Below are positions 1 through 6,494 of a DNA stretch of 15,992 nucleotides, piece by piece. The DNA comes from Spirochaetales bacterium. Its GTDB lineage: Bacteria; Spirochaetota; Spirochaetia; SZUA-6; DRHE01. The stretch lies in contig JAGLQP010000007.1 of the NCBI GenBank assembly GCA_023136785.1, positions 1-15,992 of the forward strand, read 5' to 3'. The translations under genes were made by a program, and so were the position numbers. Positions within the stretch are counted from its first letter, which is position 1; every line of letters begins with the position of its first letter. The notes beneath the pieces are model-generated. The model made no database searches, was not told where the DNA came from, and worked only from the letters and a program-made list of their open reading frames with translations.

Positions 1-1108
1 TATAGCGGCGAAAGACCTTGGTGAAGTAGCTCTGGTCGTTGAACCCGCAGTCCAGAGCGATATGATTGATGTTCAGGTTGGTGTCATCCATCAGTGTACA
101 GGCCTTTTCGACCCGGAAGTGATTCAACAGATCTGTGAATGTACGTCCCGTTCTGAGGTGAAAAACCTTAGAGAAATACCCGTAGGACATGTTGCAGGCC
201 CTGGCTACTTCATCCCTCGTAATCGGCTGATCGAGATTGTTCTTCATGTGTTCGATAGCCAGGGCGATGGAGTCCGGGGGTGTAGGTGCTACCTGATCCA
301 GGCTGGTGGAGATGAAGTCCTCCAACCAGCGGGTCAGCCAATGGCTCAGCTCCACATCGTCGTTGATTTCGTGAAACTCTTTGAGATAAGAGCTGTTCAC
401 ACCAAGCAGATCCCGCGGGTTGGCTCCTCTGTCCACGGCGGTGCGATACATGAGCACGACCATTTCCAGAACCAGAGTCTTTAATATGTCCAGATTCTCA
501 GTTTCCAGGCTGTACACTCGGATCAGGATCCTGTTGATGATCGAACGGGCCTGTTCTTTGTCTCCTTTGCGGATAGCCGAGAGCAGACCGAACTCCTCCT
601 GGAGATAGATTTCGCGGGAGTCTCGGAAGAGATTCTGCTTAACGGAATGAATCGCCTCAGCCTTGTAAGCATTTGCTCTTCCCTGTTCCCGGTTCAACTG
701 CATCAGGCTGGAATTACAGGCGTTGAACTGGCAGGCCAGGTCGAGTAGGGTCCAGGCTGCCTGACTGATCATAGATCCCCACTCCTCGCCGGCTCGTCCG
801 GGATGTACGGCGGAAAAAATGCCCGCTACGATATGGTCATTCAGGCAAATCGGAACACACCAGACGTAGAGTCCCTGGTTGTCCAGGCTGATATTCGGTT
901 CGCCCCAGCGCAGGGCTTCCCGGACCATTTGGGACAGGTCCAGGTTTCTCTCCTGAGCCCGATACCACGGGTAGTAGATGCAGCGGTTGATTTCAACCCT
1001 GTTTCCGCTGACCAAAGCGACACCGAAGTGAGTGGCGAGCATATATCGTTCGACGATCTCTTCGAATTCGCTCGGCGTCAACACGCGTTTCCAGTTCTTT
1101 GCCGGCAT
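1..1108 (-). CDS. PocR-type AraC family transcriptional regulator (3' end outside window)
   Basis: The minus strand reads as one open frame of 369 codons from an ATG at 1108 to the window edge. The last 74 residues (about 296-369) form a typical AraC double helix-turn-helix: ITRDEVARACNMSYGYFSKVF, then a linker, then HIALDCGFNDQSYFTKVFRRY. Residues about 15-150 resemble the PocR sensory domain, with GVALVSGN, a Cys-containing stretch and the strand WCVPICLNDHIVAGIFS. Residues about 165-285 (LLSAIRKGDKEQARSIIN, LVLEMVVLMYRTAVDRGA) match the helical segment seen between sensor and HTH in PocR-type regulators. An in-frame TGA lies 8 codons upstream of the ATG, so the start is fixed to this ATG or a later one; no strong Shine-Dalgarno precedes it. 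Only the last 10-20 residues are probably missing. It is divergent from the corrinoid protein gene, and PocR-type regulators commonly control corrinoid or cobalamin-dependent pathways, so that gene is its likely target (inference). Confidence 0.88.
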   Translation of the reverse strand, partial: MPAKNWKRVLTPSEFEEIVERYMLATHFGVALVSGNRVEINRCIYYPWYRAQERNLDLSQMVREALRWGEPNISLDNQGLYVWCVPICLNDHIVAGIFSAVHPGRAGEEWGSMISQAAWTLLDLACQFNACNSSLMQLNREQGRANAYKAEAIHSVKQNLFRDSREIYLQEEFGLLSAIRKGDKEQARSIINRILIRVYSLETENLDILKTLVLEMVVLMYRTAVDRGANPRDLLGVNSSYLKEFHEINDDVELSHWLTRWLEDFISTSLDQVAPTPPDSIALAIEHMKNNLDQPITRDEVARACNMSYGYFSKVFHLRTGRTFTDLLNHFRVEKACTLMDDTNLNINHIALDCGFNDQSYFTKVFRRY

Positions 1109-1246
1109 TTCGATTCGAGGATAGCAGAATCAGCACAATTAGTGAACATCAAAATACCTAAAAAAAGTGCCATATTACTAAACATGAGAGCATTTCTAAG
1201 GTATACTTGGTTTCATTATTTACATGTTTACTTGAGGAGGCAAAAC
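1109..1246. promoter_or_regulatory. Divergent control region with 8-bp inverted repeat
   Basis: This AT-rich 138-bp gap separates the divergent regulator and corrinoid genes. A perfect inverted repeat, TAAACATG at 1179-1186 and CATGTTTA at 1223-1230, has half-sites 44 bp apart centre to centre. Between them TATACT (1202-1207) is a good -10 box for the rightward gene, but no convincing -35 hexamer lies 16-18 bp upstream, as expected for an activator-dependent promoter. The second arm ends 3 bp before the Shine-Dalgarno GAGGAGG (1234-1240). The arms could bind the AraC-type regulator or, less likely, pair in RNA. The boxes are seen; the function is inferred. Confidence 0.45.
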
Positions 1247-1873
1247 GTGGCTGCACTGAATGCAATTTCCGAGGCTCTGCAGAAGGGCAAGGCGGATGAG
1301 GTAAAGAACCTGGTAACTCAAGCTTTAGAGGAAAAGGTGGAGGTCAAAAAAGTGCTCGAAGAGGGCCTTATTGCCGCGATGGATATCATCGGCGGCCGTT
1401 TCAAAAGAAACGAGATCTATATCCCCGAGGTATTGATTGCAGCCCGGGCCATGCACGCCGGGATGTCAATCCTCGAACCGATGCTCGCCGAGAGCGGCAT
1501 CAAGATGATCGGTAAGATAGCGATTGGTACGGTCAAGGGCGACCTTCACGATATAGGAAAGAACCTCGTGGCCATGATGTACAAAGGTGCCGGTTTCAAC
1601 GTCCAGGATCTGGGCGTGGATAGCCCGGCGGAGAAATTTGTTCAGGCCTCTGATGACGGAGCCGACATCGTGGGTCTTTCCGCCCTGCTGACCACTACCA
1701 TGGTGCAGATGAAGGGCGTGATCGAAAGCCTGAAAGAGAAGGGCTCGAAAGCCAAGATTATCATTGGCGGTGCGCCGGTTACCCAGAACTACTGCGATGA
1801 GGTTGGCGCTGACGGCTACGCCGCCGACGCTGCAACGGCCGTAGAGATCGGCAAGTCACTGATCAAAGGATAA
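1247..1873 (+). CDS. Corrinoid (B12-binding) protein of a methyltransferase system, MtaC/MtbC/MttC-like
   Basis: This 208-residue cytoplasmic protein carries a cobalamin cofactor that shuttles methyl groups between a substrate-specific methyltransferase and an acceptor enzyme. Residues 1-85 form the helical cap domain (B12-binding 2 type, with EGLIAAMDIIGGRFKRNEIYIPEVL). The Rossmann-like B12 domain follows, with the base-off signature GDLHDIGKN whose His101 is the lower axial cobalt ligand, then GLSALLTTT and IIIGGAPV, the other two cofactor-contact motifs. Length is usual for the family. The frame is open far upstream to 803, but that stretch is antisense to the regulator; the GTG at 1247 is chosen because GAGGAGG lies 6 bases before it. 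No methyltransferase or reductive activase gene is adjacent, so substrate (methanol, methylamines, methoxy-aromatics, betaines) cannot be told. Confidence 0.93.
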   Translation: MAALNAISEALQKGKADEVKNLVTQALEEKVEVKKVLEEGLIAAMDIIGGRFKRNEIYIPEVLIAARAMHAGMSILEPMLAESGIKMIGKIAIGTVKGDLHDIGKNLVAMMYKGAGFNVQDLGVDSPAEKFVQASDDGADIVGLSALLTTTMVQMKGVIESLKEKGSKAKIIIGGAPVTQNYCDEVGADGYAADAATAVEIGKSLIKG

Positions 1874-1925
1874 GTCGCTGCAACCAGGGCGTCGGGCGGG
1901 ATCCAGCGGAAGCAGCCAAGGACGG

Positions 1926-1944
1926 CCCGAAAGGATCTTTCGGG
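1926..1944. terminator. Hairpin between convergent genes
   Basis: CCCGAAAG (1926-1933) and CTTTCGGG (1937-1944) form a perfect 8-bp stem with a 3-base loop. It sits 1 base beyond the stop of the leftward metalloenzyme gene and 52 bases beyond the stop of the corrinoid gene. Neither strand has a following T-run, so it is not a classical intrinsic terminator, but placement between convergent genes suggests transcript end formation or 3' end protection in both directions. Confidence 0.45.
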
Positions 1945-1945
1945 G

Positions 1946-3028
1946 TTACACGCCGATATCGAAGCGCTGTTCAAAGGCCCAATCATCAAGATCGTAGTGA
2001 ACGAGGCGCTTGCGAAGATCGGTACGATCGATAAATGTGAAGTGACCCCTGTTCCAATACACCTGGCCGTCGAGCTCGACGGTGGCATCGAAGATCGACC
2101 AGGCGATCTCGCCGGGTGCGTAGTTGCCGCAGGTGTGGAAGTGCAGGTAACGGGGGTTTGCAAAAGCAACAGAACCCCAGCGGTCGATATCCGAAGTGGC
2201 CTTGAGCGGGTAGAAGGCCTTGGGATGAATCCCGGCATGCCAGGAGTGCACGACATCTGCTTCGATGTCGAATAGATTCCCTACACGCTGGTAGTGGCTG
2301 CGAACCTTCCCGACGAGATCTTTCGGTCCTTCGAAATCAACAATCCTTCCGGCCTCCACCACAGCCATCACCGGTTCGTCTAGTTTCAGGAAGCTGTTCT
2401 GGTATACCCGGTTGGCCGTCGACATCAGCCAATGAGAAACGGCTACCCGGCCCTGCATGGTTTCACAGCTGAGCGGACGAAAGATGGGAATGGGAAACAA
2501 GAGAAGAGTGAAGTCTTCCCCGTTCCCGGCGGTAGCGTCCTTGGTACTCTGCGTTCCCGAAACGTCCGTTCCCAGCGGGCAGGTAATACGCCAGGACGCA
2601 ACCGAATTCAGCTCGGATTCGAAGGTATTGAGGACTTCCTTCATCAAACCGTGGTGAAGGGTACAGTACTCGGAACCGAGCAGGCCGATATCAAGGGCGT
2701 AGCTCATCGTCTTGGTGGCGGTCCCAGCAAGCTTTGTAAACCGGACCTGGTCTCCGGCTCTTGCCTGAAAGATGACGTGATCCGCATCTTCCATGGCTCT
2801 GATTATGGACGAGGGAAGAGATTCGGGTCCGGAAATACAGGGGCAGGGCAGCAAGCTTGCCTGACATCCGAGCTCCGTGGCGATTTCGAGAATACATCGA
2901 GAGGCAAGAGCATCGTAGAAATCCTCGGCGGGGTCTTCGGCGGCGATGACGATTCTCTGGCCCGGTCGGATACCGACACAATTCAGGAGCAGATTGCGGG
3001 CTCCCTCCCTTGGATCGTAGCGCATCAC
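1946..3028 (-). CDS. M29 aminopeptidase / NicX-like metalloenzyme family protein
   Basis: This 360-residue protein has no signal peptide or membrane segment. The N-terminus (LLLNCVGIRPGQRIVIAAEDPA, then DALASRCILEIATELGC) matches the opening fold of thermophilic M29 leucyl aminopeptidases and of the related 2,5-dihydroxypyridine dioxygenase (NicX) group. The C-terminal part carries conserved-looking polar clusters that could hold a metal: SWHAGIHPKAFY, YLHFHTCGNYAPGEI and VYWNRGHF. Whether it is a peptidase, a ring-cleaving dioxygenase or something else cannot be settled from the sequence. It begins with GTG at 3028 or the adjacent ATG at 3025, only 3 bases after the stop of the FHA gene and without its own clear Shine-Dalgarno, so translation is probably coupled to that gene. 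Confidence 0.6.
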   Translation of the reverse strand: MMRYDPREGARNLLLNCVGIRPGQRIVIAAEDPAEDFYDALASRCILEIATELGCQASLLPCPCISGPESLPSSIIRAMEDADHVIFQARAGDQVRFTKLAGTATKTMSYALDIGLLGSEYCTLHHGLMKEVLNTFESELNSVASWRITCPLGTDVSGTQSTKDATAGNGEDFTLLLFPIPIFRPLSCETMQGRVAVSHWLMSTANRVYQNSFLKLDEPVMAVVEAGRIVDFEGPKDLVGKVRSHYQRVGNLFDIEADVVHSWHAGIHPKAFYPLKATSDIDRWGSVAFANPRYLHFHTCGNYAPGEIAWSIFDATVELDGQVYWNRGHFTFIDRTDLRKRLVHYDLDDWAFEQRFDIGV

Positions 3029-3031
3029 TAT

Positions 3032-3403
3032 TTATTTAAAATGGAAAACCGACAACTCTGTGCGTCCGATGAGGATCGTATCGGCGGCACTGAGGCGGAC
3101 GTAGCTCCCGGCGGGAATCCTCTTTCCGTTGACGAAGGTTCCGTTCGTGCTATGCAAATCTTGAATGTAAAAATCGTCCCGGATCTTTTGAATGACCGCG
3201 TGCTCTCGGGATGATAGGCTGTCCTCCACAGTGATTGAGTTCTTATGGTCCCGCCCGATCGTCAGACGCCGAGTGATCGGTACGTGATTGCCTTGGAACA
3301 CGATATAGGTTGTACCCGGCTTTCGCATACCGCTGAGCCGTTGTCCCACAGTACTGTCGTAAATTATTGTATCGTGGCGTTCTTCCTTGTCCTGTTTTCC
3401 CAT
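3032..3403 (-). CDS. Small FHA-domain protein
   Basis: This is a soluble 123-residue protein of essentially one forkhead-associated domain, a module that binds phosphothreonine peptides. Domain residues about 41-120 hold the expected elements: IGR (Arg51), LSSREH (Ser65, His68) and STNGTFVNG (Asn87, Asn92). The first 40 residues are a polar tail with DTIIYDSTVG, which offers threonines that a Ser/Thr kinase could modify. I prefer the ATG at 3403 because GGGGAGGAG precedes it closely; another ATG at 3439 in the same frame would add 12 residues but has no ribosome binding site. It is the first gene of a leftward pair with the M29/NicX-like gene and is divergent from the lipoprotein gene. No kinase or phosphatase lies in the window. 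Confidence 0.85.
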   Translation of the reverse strand: MGKQDKEERHDTIIYDSTVGQRLSGMRKPGTTYIVFQGNHVPITRRLTIGRDHKNSITVEDSLSSREHAVIQKIRDDFYIQDLHSTNGTFVNGKRIPAGSYVRLSAADTILIGRTELSVFHFK

Positions 3404-3526
3404 ACTCCTCCCCAGCTCAAAACCAGGGTTGCGACTCATGAGCTTATTCTAATCCAAGTGTAAACCTCTGAGGCGGTGCGGATCAATAGCTGGACGGACA
3501 GTGCTGTTTCCGCTACATTTCATTAT

Positions 3527-4054
3527 ATGAAACAGTTCTTTGCCATTGTACCCCTATGTGTCGCCCTTGTTTTAGCAGGATGCGCCAGCGGTTCCGGTGA
3601 TTACGAATATCAGGACATCGATGTCCTGATAGAGGAGGCTTCCTGGGAGACGGGGTCTGTTCTCTGGAACAGCTACAAAGATCTCGAAACCGGGCCGATG
3701 AGAAACCTGGCGGTGTACTATTTCCTCGAGAGCGGTGAAGTCAGTCCCCTCAGCGATACCCTTATAGAAGGACTCACCACCCAAATCGCCAACACCGTGA
3801 GCTATGAAGGTATGCAGGTTCGCGTGGTCAGCCGCACGAACCTGGATCAAATTCTCCAAGAGCTCGCCTTTCAAAGCTCGGACCTTGTGGACGCGGTGAC
3901 CCAGATTTCTGTCGGCAAGCAGCTGGGAGCGGAGATCGTTGTCACAGGAACCATTAGGCCCATCGATCGGGGAAAGAAGTTCAACGTCCAGTTGATCGAG
4001 GTGGAAACCGGGGTGGTGCTGGGCGGCTTCATCATGTACCTGATTCAGGAGTAG
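3527..4054 (+). CDS. CsgG/FlgO/LpoB-like outer-membrane lipoprotein
   Basis: This is a 175-residue exported lipoprotein. The first 19 residues are a lipoprotein signal peptide ending in lipobox LAGC, with Cys19 the lipidated residue. The mature part looks like the FlgO/CsgG/LpoB superfamily: a region that assembles on a short-lived set of names (LIEGLTTQIANTV), then VRVVSRTNLDQILQELAFQSSDL and VGKQLGAEIVVTGTI, ending in LIEVETGVVLGG. Members of this superfamily help outer-membrane secretion, flagellar assembly or activation of penicillin-binding proteins; which role applies here is not visible. The frame is open upstream to a GTG at 3476, but that start would bury the signal peptide, so ATG 3527 is preferred. 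No Shine-Dalgarno is seen before this ATG. Confidence 0.8.
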   Translation: MKQFFAIVPLCVALVLAGCASGSGDYEYQDIDVLIEEASWETGSVLWNSYKDLETGPMRNLAVYYFLESGEVSPLSDTLIEGLTTQIANTVSYEGMQVRVVSRTNLDQILQELAFQSSDLVDAVTQISVGKQLGAEIVVTGTIRPIDRGKKFNVQLIEVETGVVLGGFIMYLIQE

Positions 4055-4317
4055 ACTTTCAGAGAAGAAGTGCCTTTTGCTAGGGGATTAAGATCTGCAC
4101 ACCTGGTCAAAGATTATCCCTTTGCCCTCAGTTTTCTCTATAAATTCTAGCTTCGGCCGGCCTCGACGATCGCTTTGATCAAGCCGGGGTCTCTCCCGCC
4201 CATCATGCAGCCGTCGAACTTTTCTTTGGCCTCCTGCTGTGAGGGACAGTGGCGGATGGTTTGTCTATATAGCTGATAAACCGTAGTATTGAAGCATCGT
4301 TTGCCAAAGGGAGAACC
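4055..4317. other. 263-bp intergenic region without a clear gene
   Basis: Between the lipoprotein and deacetylase genes I see no complete gene. An imperfect inverted repeat (around AGGGGATTAA at 4081-4090 and TTATCCCT at 4117-4124) may lie in the transcript end of the lipoprotein gene but lacks a T-run. AAGGGAG (4307-4313) is the ribosome binding site of the next gene. The part from 4147 rightward is open in one minus-strand frame and is listed separately. Confidence 0.4.
4147..4317 (-). pseudogene. Possible remnant of a gene 3' end
   Basis: On the minus strand a frame is open from about 4420 down to a TAG at 4147-4149. The part outside the deacetylase gene reads like a plausible protein C-terminus: TIRHCPSQQEAKEKFDGCMM followed by GGRDPGLIKAIVEAGRS. 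No ATG, GTG or TTG start is present upstream in this frame before it enters the antisense of the deacetylase gene, so it cannot be a whole gene. It could be a truncated relic or simply a chance open frame. I do not recognise the family with certainty. Confidence 0.2.
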
Positions 4318-5349
4318 GTGGTCATCTACAGCAAGGGATATCGGGGTGGATTGGAGGAGTATGGTATCCTCATTCCGGTACGGGACAGCAAGTTCAGAAC
4401 AACCTTCGAGCAGTTGCTATCCCACCCGGTTCTGGGTCTTCGCCAGGCGGAGTGGCATCTCGGGCACTCGGGGCAGTCCATTACTCGGGAGGATCTCGAC
4501 CGCGTCCACACCGAGGGCTACGTGAACAGACTGTTTTCCCAAGGGCTCGAGGGGGAGATCATCCGCACCTTCGAGTTGCTGGACAGTAATGGTGAGTATC
4601 ATCGCTACGATCCTGCGCAGGCAACTCGCCGCCTGAACAAACTCCTCGAGCGTACCTTGTACAGCATCGCTGGGGATTATCAGTGCTGCAAAGTCGCTCT
4701 GGACAAGGGTTTCTGCTACTATTTCGGTGGCGGGGCGCATCACGCCCAACCCGATCACGGGAAGGGATTCTGTCTGCTCAACGACATTGTGATTGTGCTT
4801 CGCAAAGCCCAGGCGGAAAAGCTGATCCGCAACGCCTGGGTGATCGATGTAGATGCCCACAAGGGTGACGGCACCGCCGCGATAACCCAAAACGATGATA
4901 CCATCAGAACCCTGAGCATCCACATGGCCCGGGGTTGGCCTCTGGATGAAGCGGAGTTCGACAGCCAGGGCCGTCGGAATCCCTCGTTCATTCCGAGTGA
5001 TGTGGACATACCGATTGACTCGGGGCAGGAGGATTTGTACGTCCCTCGGCTACAGCAGGGTCTGCTCACATTGGCTGGGATGTCCTCTCCTGATCTCGCT
5101 TTGGTGGTCAGCGGCGCCGATCCGTATGAACACGACGAGCTTCCTTCCACCCGGCTGCTTCGTCTGTCTAAACGGCAGATGATGGAGCGGGACATCCTGA
5201 TCTACTCCTTCCTCAAATCCCGGGGTATTCCGGCGGCCTACCTGATGTCCGGCGGTTACGGCGAGAAAATCTGGGAGGTGTACTACCAGTTCGTGGAATG
5301 GGCCCTCCTGGACAGATTAGGTTACTCCTCCGCCGATCCCCTTACCTGA
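4318..5349 (+). CDS. Histone deacetylase family (AcuC-like) zinc amidohydrolase
   Basis: This 343-residue cytoplasmic enzyme belongs to the arginase/deacetylase superfamily; bacterial members remove acetyl or other acyl groups from lysine residues, polyamines or small amides. The active-site set is complete: GGGAHHA with the catalytic pair His141-His142, GFCLLND, VIDVDAHKGDG with zinc ligands Asp179 and His181, SGADPYEHDEL with the third ligand Asp268, and SGGYGE with Tyr314 in the position of the transition-state tyrosine. The usual HHGDG of the third motif is HKGDG here. GTG 4318 is chosen because AAGGGAG lies 4 bases before it. The gene stands alone on its strand, with 263 bp before and 112 bp after, so context does not reveal the substrate. 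Confidence 0.88.
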   Translation: MVIYSKGYRGGLEEYGILIPVRDSKFRTTFEQLLSHPVLGLRQAEWHLGHSGQSITREDLDRVHTEGYVNRLFSQGLEGEIIRTFELLDSNGEYHRYDPAQATRRLNKLLERTLYSIAGDYQCCKVALDKGFCYYFGGGAHHAQPDHGKGFCLLNDIVIVLRKAQAEKLIRNAWVIDVDAHKGDGTAAITQNDDTIRTLSIHMARGWPLDEAEFDSQGRRNPSFIPSDVDIPIDSGQEDLYVPRLQQGLLTLAGMSSPDLALVVSGADPYEHDELPSTRLLRLSKRQMMERDILIYSFLKSRGIPAAYLMSGGYGEKIWEVYYQFVEWALLDRLGYSSADPLT

Positions 5350-5392
5350 CTCTCGGCTTTCAAAATCGAAATAAAAAAACTCTACGTTTTAT

Positions 5393-5420
5393 GGAACCTC
5401 AGGCTTCTCTTTTTCGACTA
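5393..5420 (+). promoter_or_regulatory. ECF-sigma-type promoter of the envelope-stress operon
   Basis: GGAACC (5393-5398) and CGACTA (5415-5420) are separated by exactly 16 bp. This fits the classic ECF pattern of a GGAAC -35 box and a CG-containing -10 box. It lies 41 bp before the GTG of the Spy-like gene, and the second gene downstream encodes an ECF sigma factor, so positive autoregulation is the simplest reading. The boxes are seen; recognition by this sigma factor is inferred. Confidence 0.65.
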
Positions 5421-5461
5421 ATAGAATGAAAATACCCTTTGGGAAGTGAGGAGGTCTTACC

Positions 5462-5917
5462 GTGAGGAGACTGGCTGTCATCTGTTTGTTGGGATTGATC
5501 GCTGTTGGCTTTGCCTACAGTCAGGACTGGGATAACCCCCAGATCTTGAAACGTCTGGATTTGGGTGAAGAGGAAATGGCGAATATAAGAGAGGTCTTCG
5601 AGAAGACAGAAAAGGAGATTCGAGAAGCGCGATTGGAAATCGATATTCTTAAAGCACAGCTGCGGAAGCTGCTCTTCCAGCAGCAGGTCAACATGCATGA
5701 GGTCGAGCGGTTGCTGCGGGATAGCTTGGAGTGGGAGATGAAGGAACGAATGGCCCAGCTTCAGCGCCAGGTACGGCTGCGAACCCTGCTCGGTGACATG
5801 AAATATGCGCGATTGATGGAAACGGTTGAGACAAGGCGGCGAGTGCAGGAAGAAGAAAAGGAGAGCGCTTTGCGTGCGCGTGAGGAAAAGGAACAAGCCG
5901 GCCGTGCACGGCCGTAA
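5462..5917 (+). CDS. Spy/CpxP-like periplasmic helical protein
   Basis: This 151-residue exported protein starts with a signal peptide (RRLAVICLLGLIAVGFAYS, likely cut after Ser20). The mature part is almost wholly helical and charged, with NIREVFEKTEKEIREARLEI and DILKAQLRKLLFQQQVNMHE, resembling the periplasmic heavy-metal-resistor/Spy/CpxP group, which act as small chaperones or stress sensors. The exact LTxxQ motif of Spy is absent. The C-terminal tail is rich in Arg, Glu and Lys. GTG 5462 is supported by GAGGAGG 7 bases upstream. It is the first gene after the ECF promoter, and its 3' end overlaps the sigma gene by about 44 bp, so the two are translated together. A role in sensing or relaying misfolding to the sigma/anti-sigma pair is inferred from position. 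Confidence 0.7.
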   Translation: MRRLAVICLLGLIAVGFAYSQDWDNPQILKRLDLGEEEMANIREVFEKTEKEIREARLEIDILKAQLRKLLFQQQVNMHEVERLLRDSLEWEMKERMAQLQRQVRLRTLLGDMKYARLMETVETRRRVQEEEKESALRAREEKEQAGRARP

Positions 5918-6494
5918 AGCCGCGGCGGGTGCTCTGCCGAACGAAGAATCGGAGGACTTTATCCTGATTCGGCGCTTCTTGCGCACCGGGGACCCGAGGG
6001 AATTCCGGACTCTGGTGGAGAGGCACCTGCCCTCGATCAGGAGACTTCTCTACACCCTGTTCAACGGACAGCGGGAAGAGATGGAGGACGCGGAGCAGGA
6101 GATCGTTCTCAGTCTTTTTCAAAGATTGAAGGATTTCCAGTTTCGCTCCTCATTCCGTACCTACTTCTATCGGCTTGCTCGAAACCGGGGGATTGACTTT
6201 CTACGGAAGAAGCGCAGTCAGGATCGGACAGTGGCCAGACTGAGACTGGATCTGTGGAATCGGGAGCTCCCCGGTCCGGAGGAGCAGGTAGTGCACCGGG
6301 AGGAAACGGAGACCTTGCTCGCTGTTTTTCAAACTCTCCCTTCGAAGGACCGCCAGCTGATCCTGATGAAGGATGTAGATGGATTCACTCTGGATGAGAT
6401 GGCGGACATACTGGATGTGCCGATCGGCACCGTCAAGTCCCGCCTGCATCGGGCTCGGGAGAAACTCGCCAAACATATAAGAGGTAGAAGATGA
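5874..6494 (+). CDS. ECF RNA polymerase sigma factor (sigma-70 family)
   Basis: The protein of about 206 residues has the two ECF domains. Region 2 spans roughly residues 44-114, with EDAEQEIVLSLFQRLKDF and SSFRTYFYRLARNRGIDFL. Region 4 spans about 152-206, with LPSKDRQLILMKDVDGFTLD followed by EMADILDVPIGTVKSRLHRA, the promoter -35 reading helix. There is no ATG near the N-terminus; GTG 5874 has GGAG 10 bases upstream and is preferred, while GTG 5904 would also work and the frame is open back to a TTG at 5826. All choices overlap the end of the Spy-like gene. Its stop overlaps the anti-sigma start by 4 bases. It should recognise the GGAACC/CGACTA promoter upstream of the operon. Confidence 0.92.
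   Translation: MRVRKRNKPAVHGRKAAAGALPNEESEDFILIRRFLRTGDPREFRTLVERHLPSIRRLLYTLFNGQREEMEDAEQEIVLSLFQRLKDFQFRSSFRTYFYRLARNRGIDFLRKKRSQDRTVARLRLDLWNRELPGPEEQVVHREETETLLAVFQTLPSKDRQLILMKDVDGFTLDEMADILDVPIGTVKSRLHRAREKLAKHIRGRR

Noticed and set aside
803-1246. N-terminal extension of the corrinoid protein frame back to 803
   Set aside because: It is antisense to the regulator gene, while GTG 1247 has a strong ribosome binding site and gives the normal family length.
1926-1944. Classical intrinsic terminator
   Set aside because: The stem is good but neither strand has a U-run, so it is only called a hairpin of likely transcript-end function.
2432-3214. Long rightward open frame of 260 codons
   Set aside because: It is the shadow of the leftward metalloenzyme and FHA genes, both of which have recognisable protein features.
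4081-4124. Terminator after the CsgG-like lipoprotein
   Set aside because: Arms are imperfect, the loop is long and no T-run follows.
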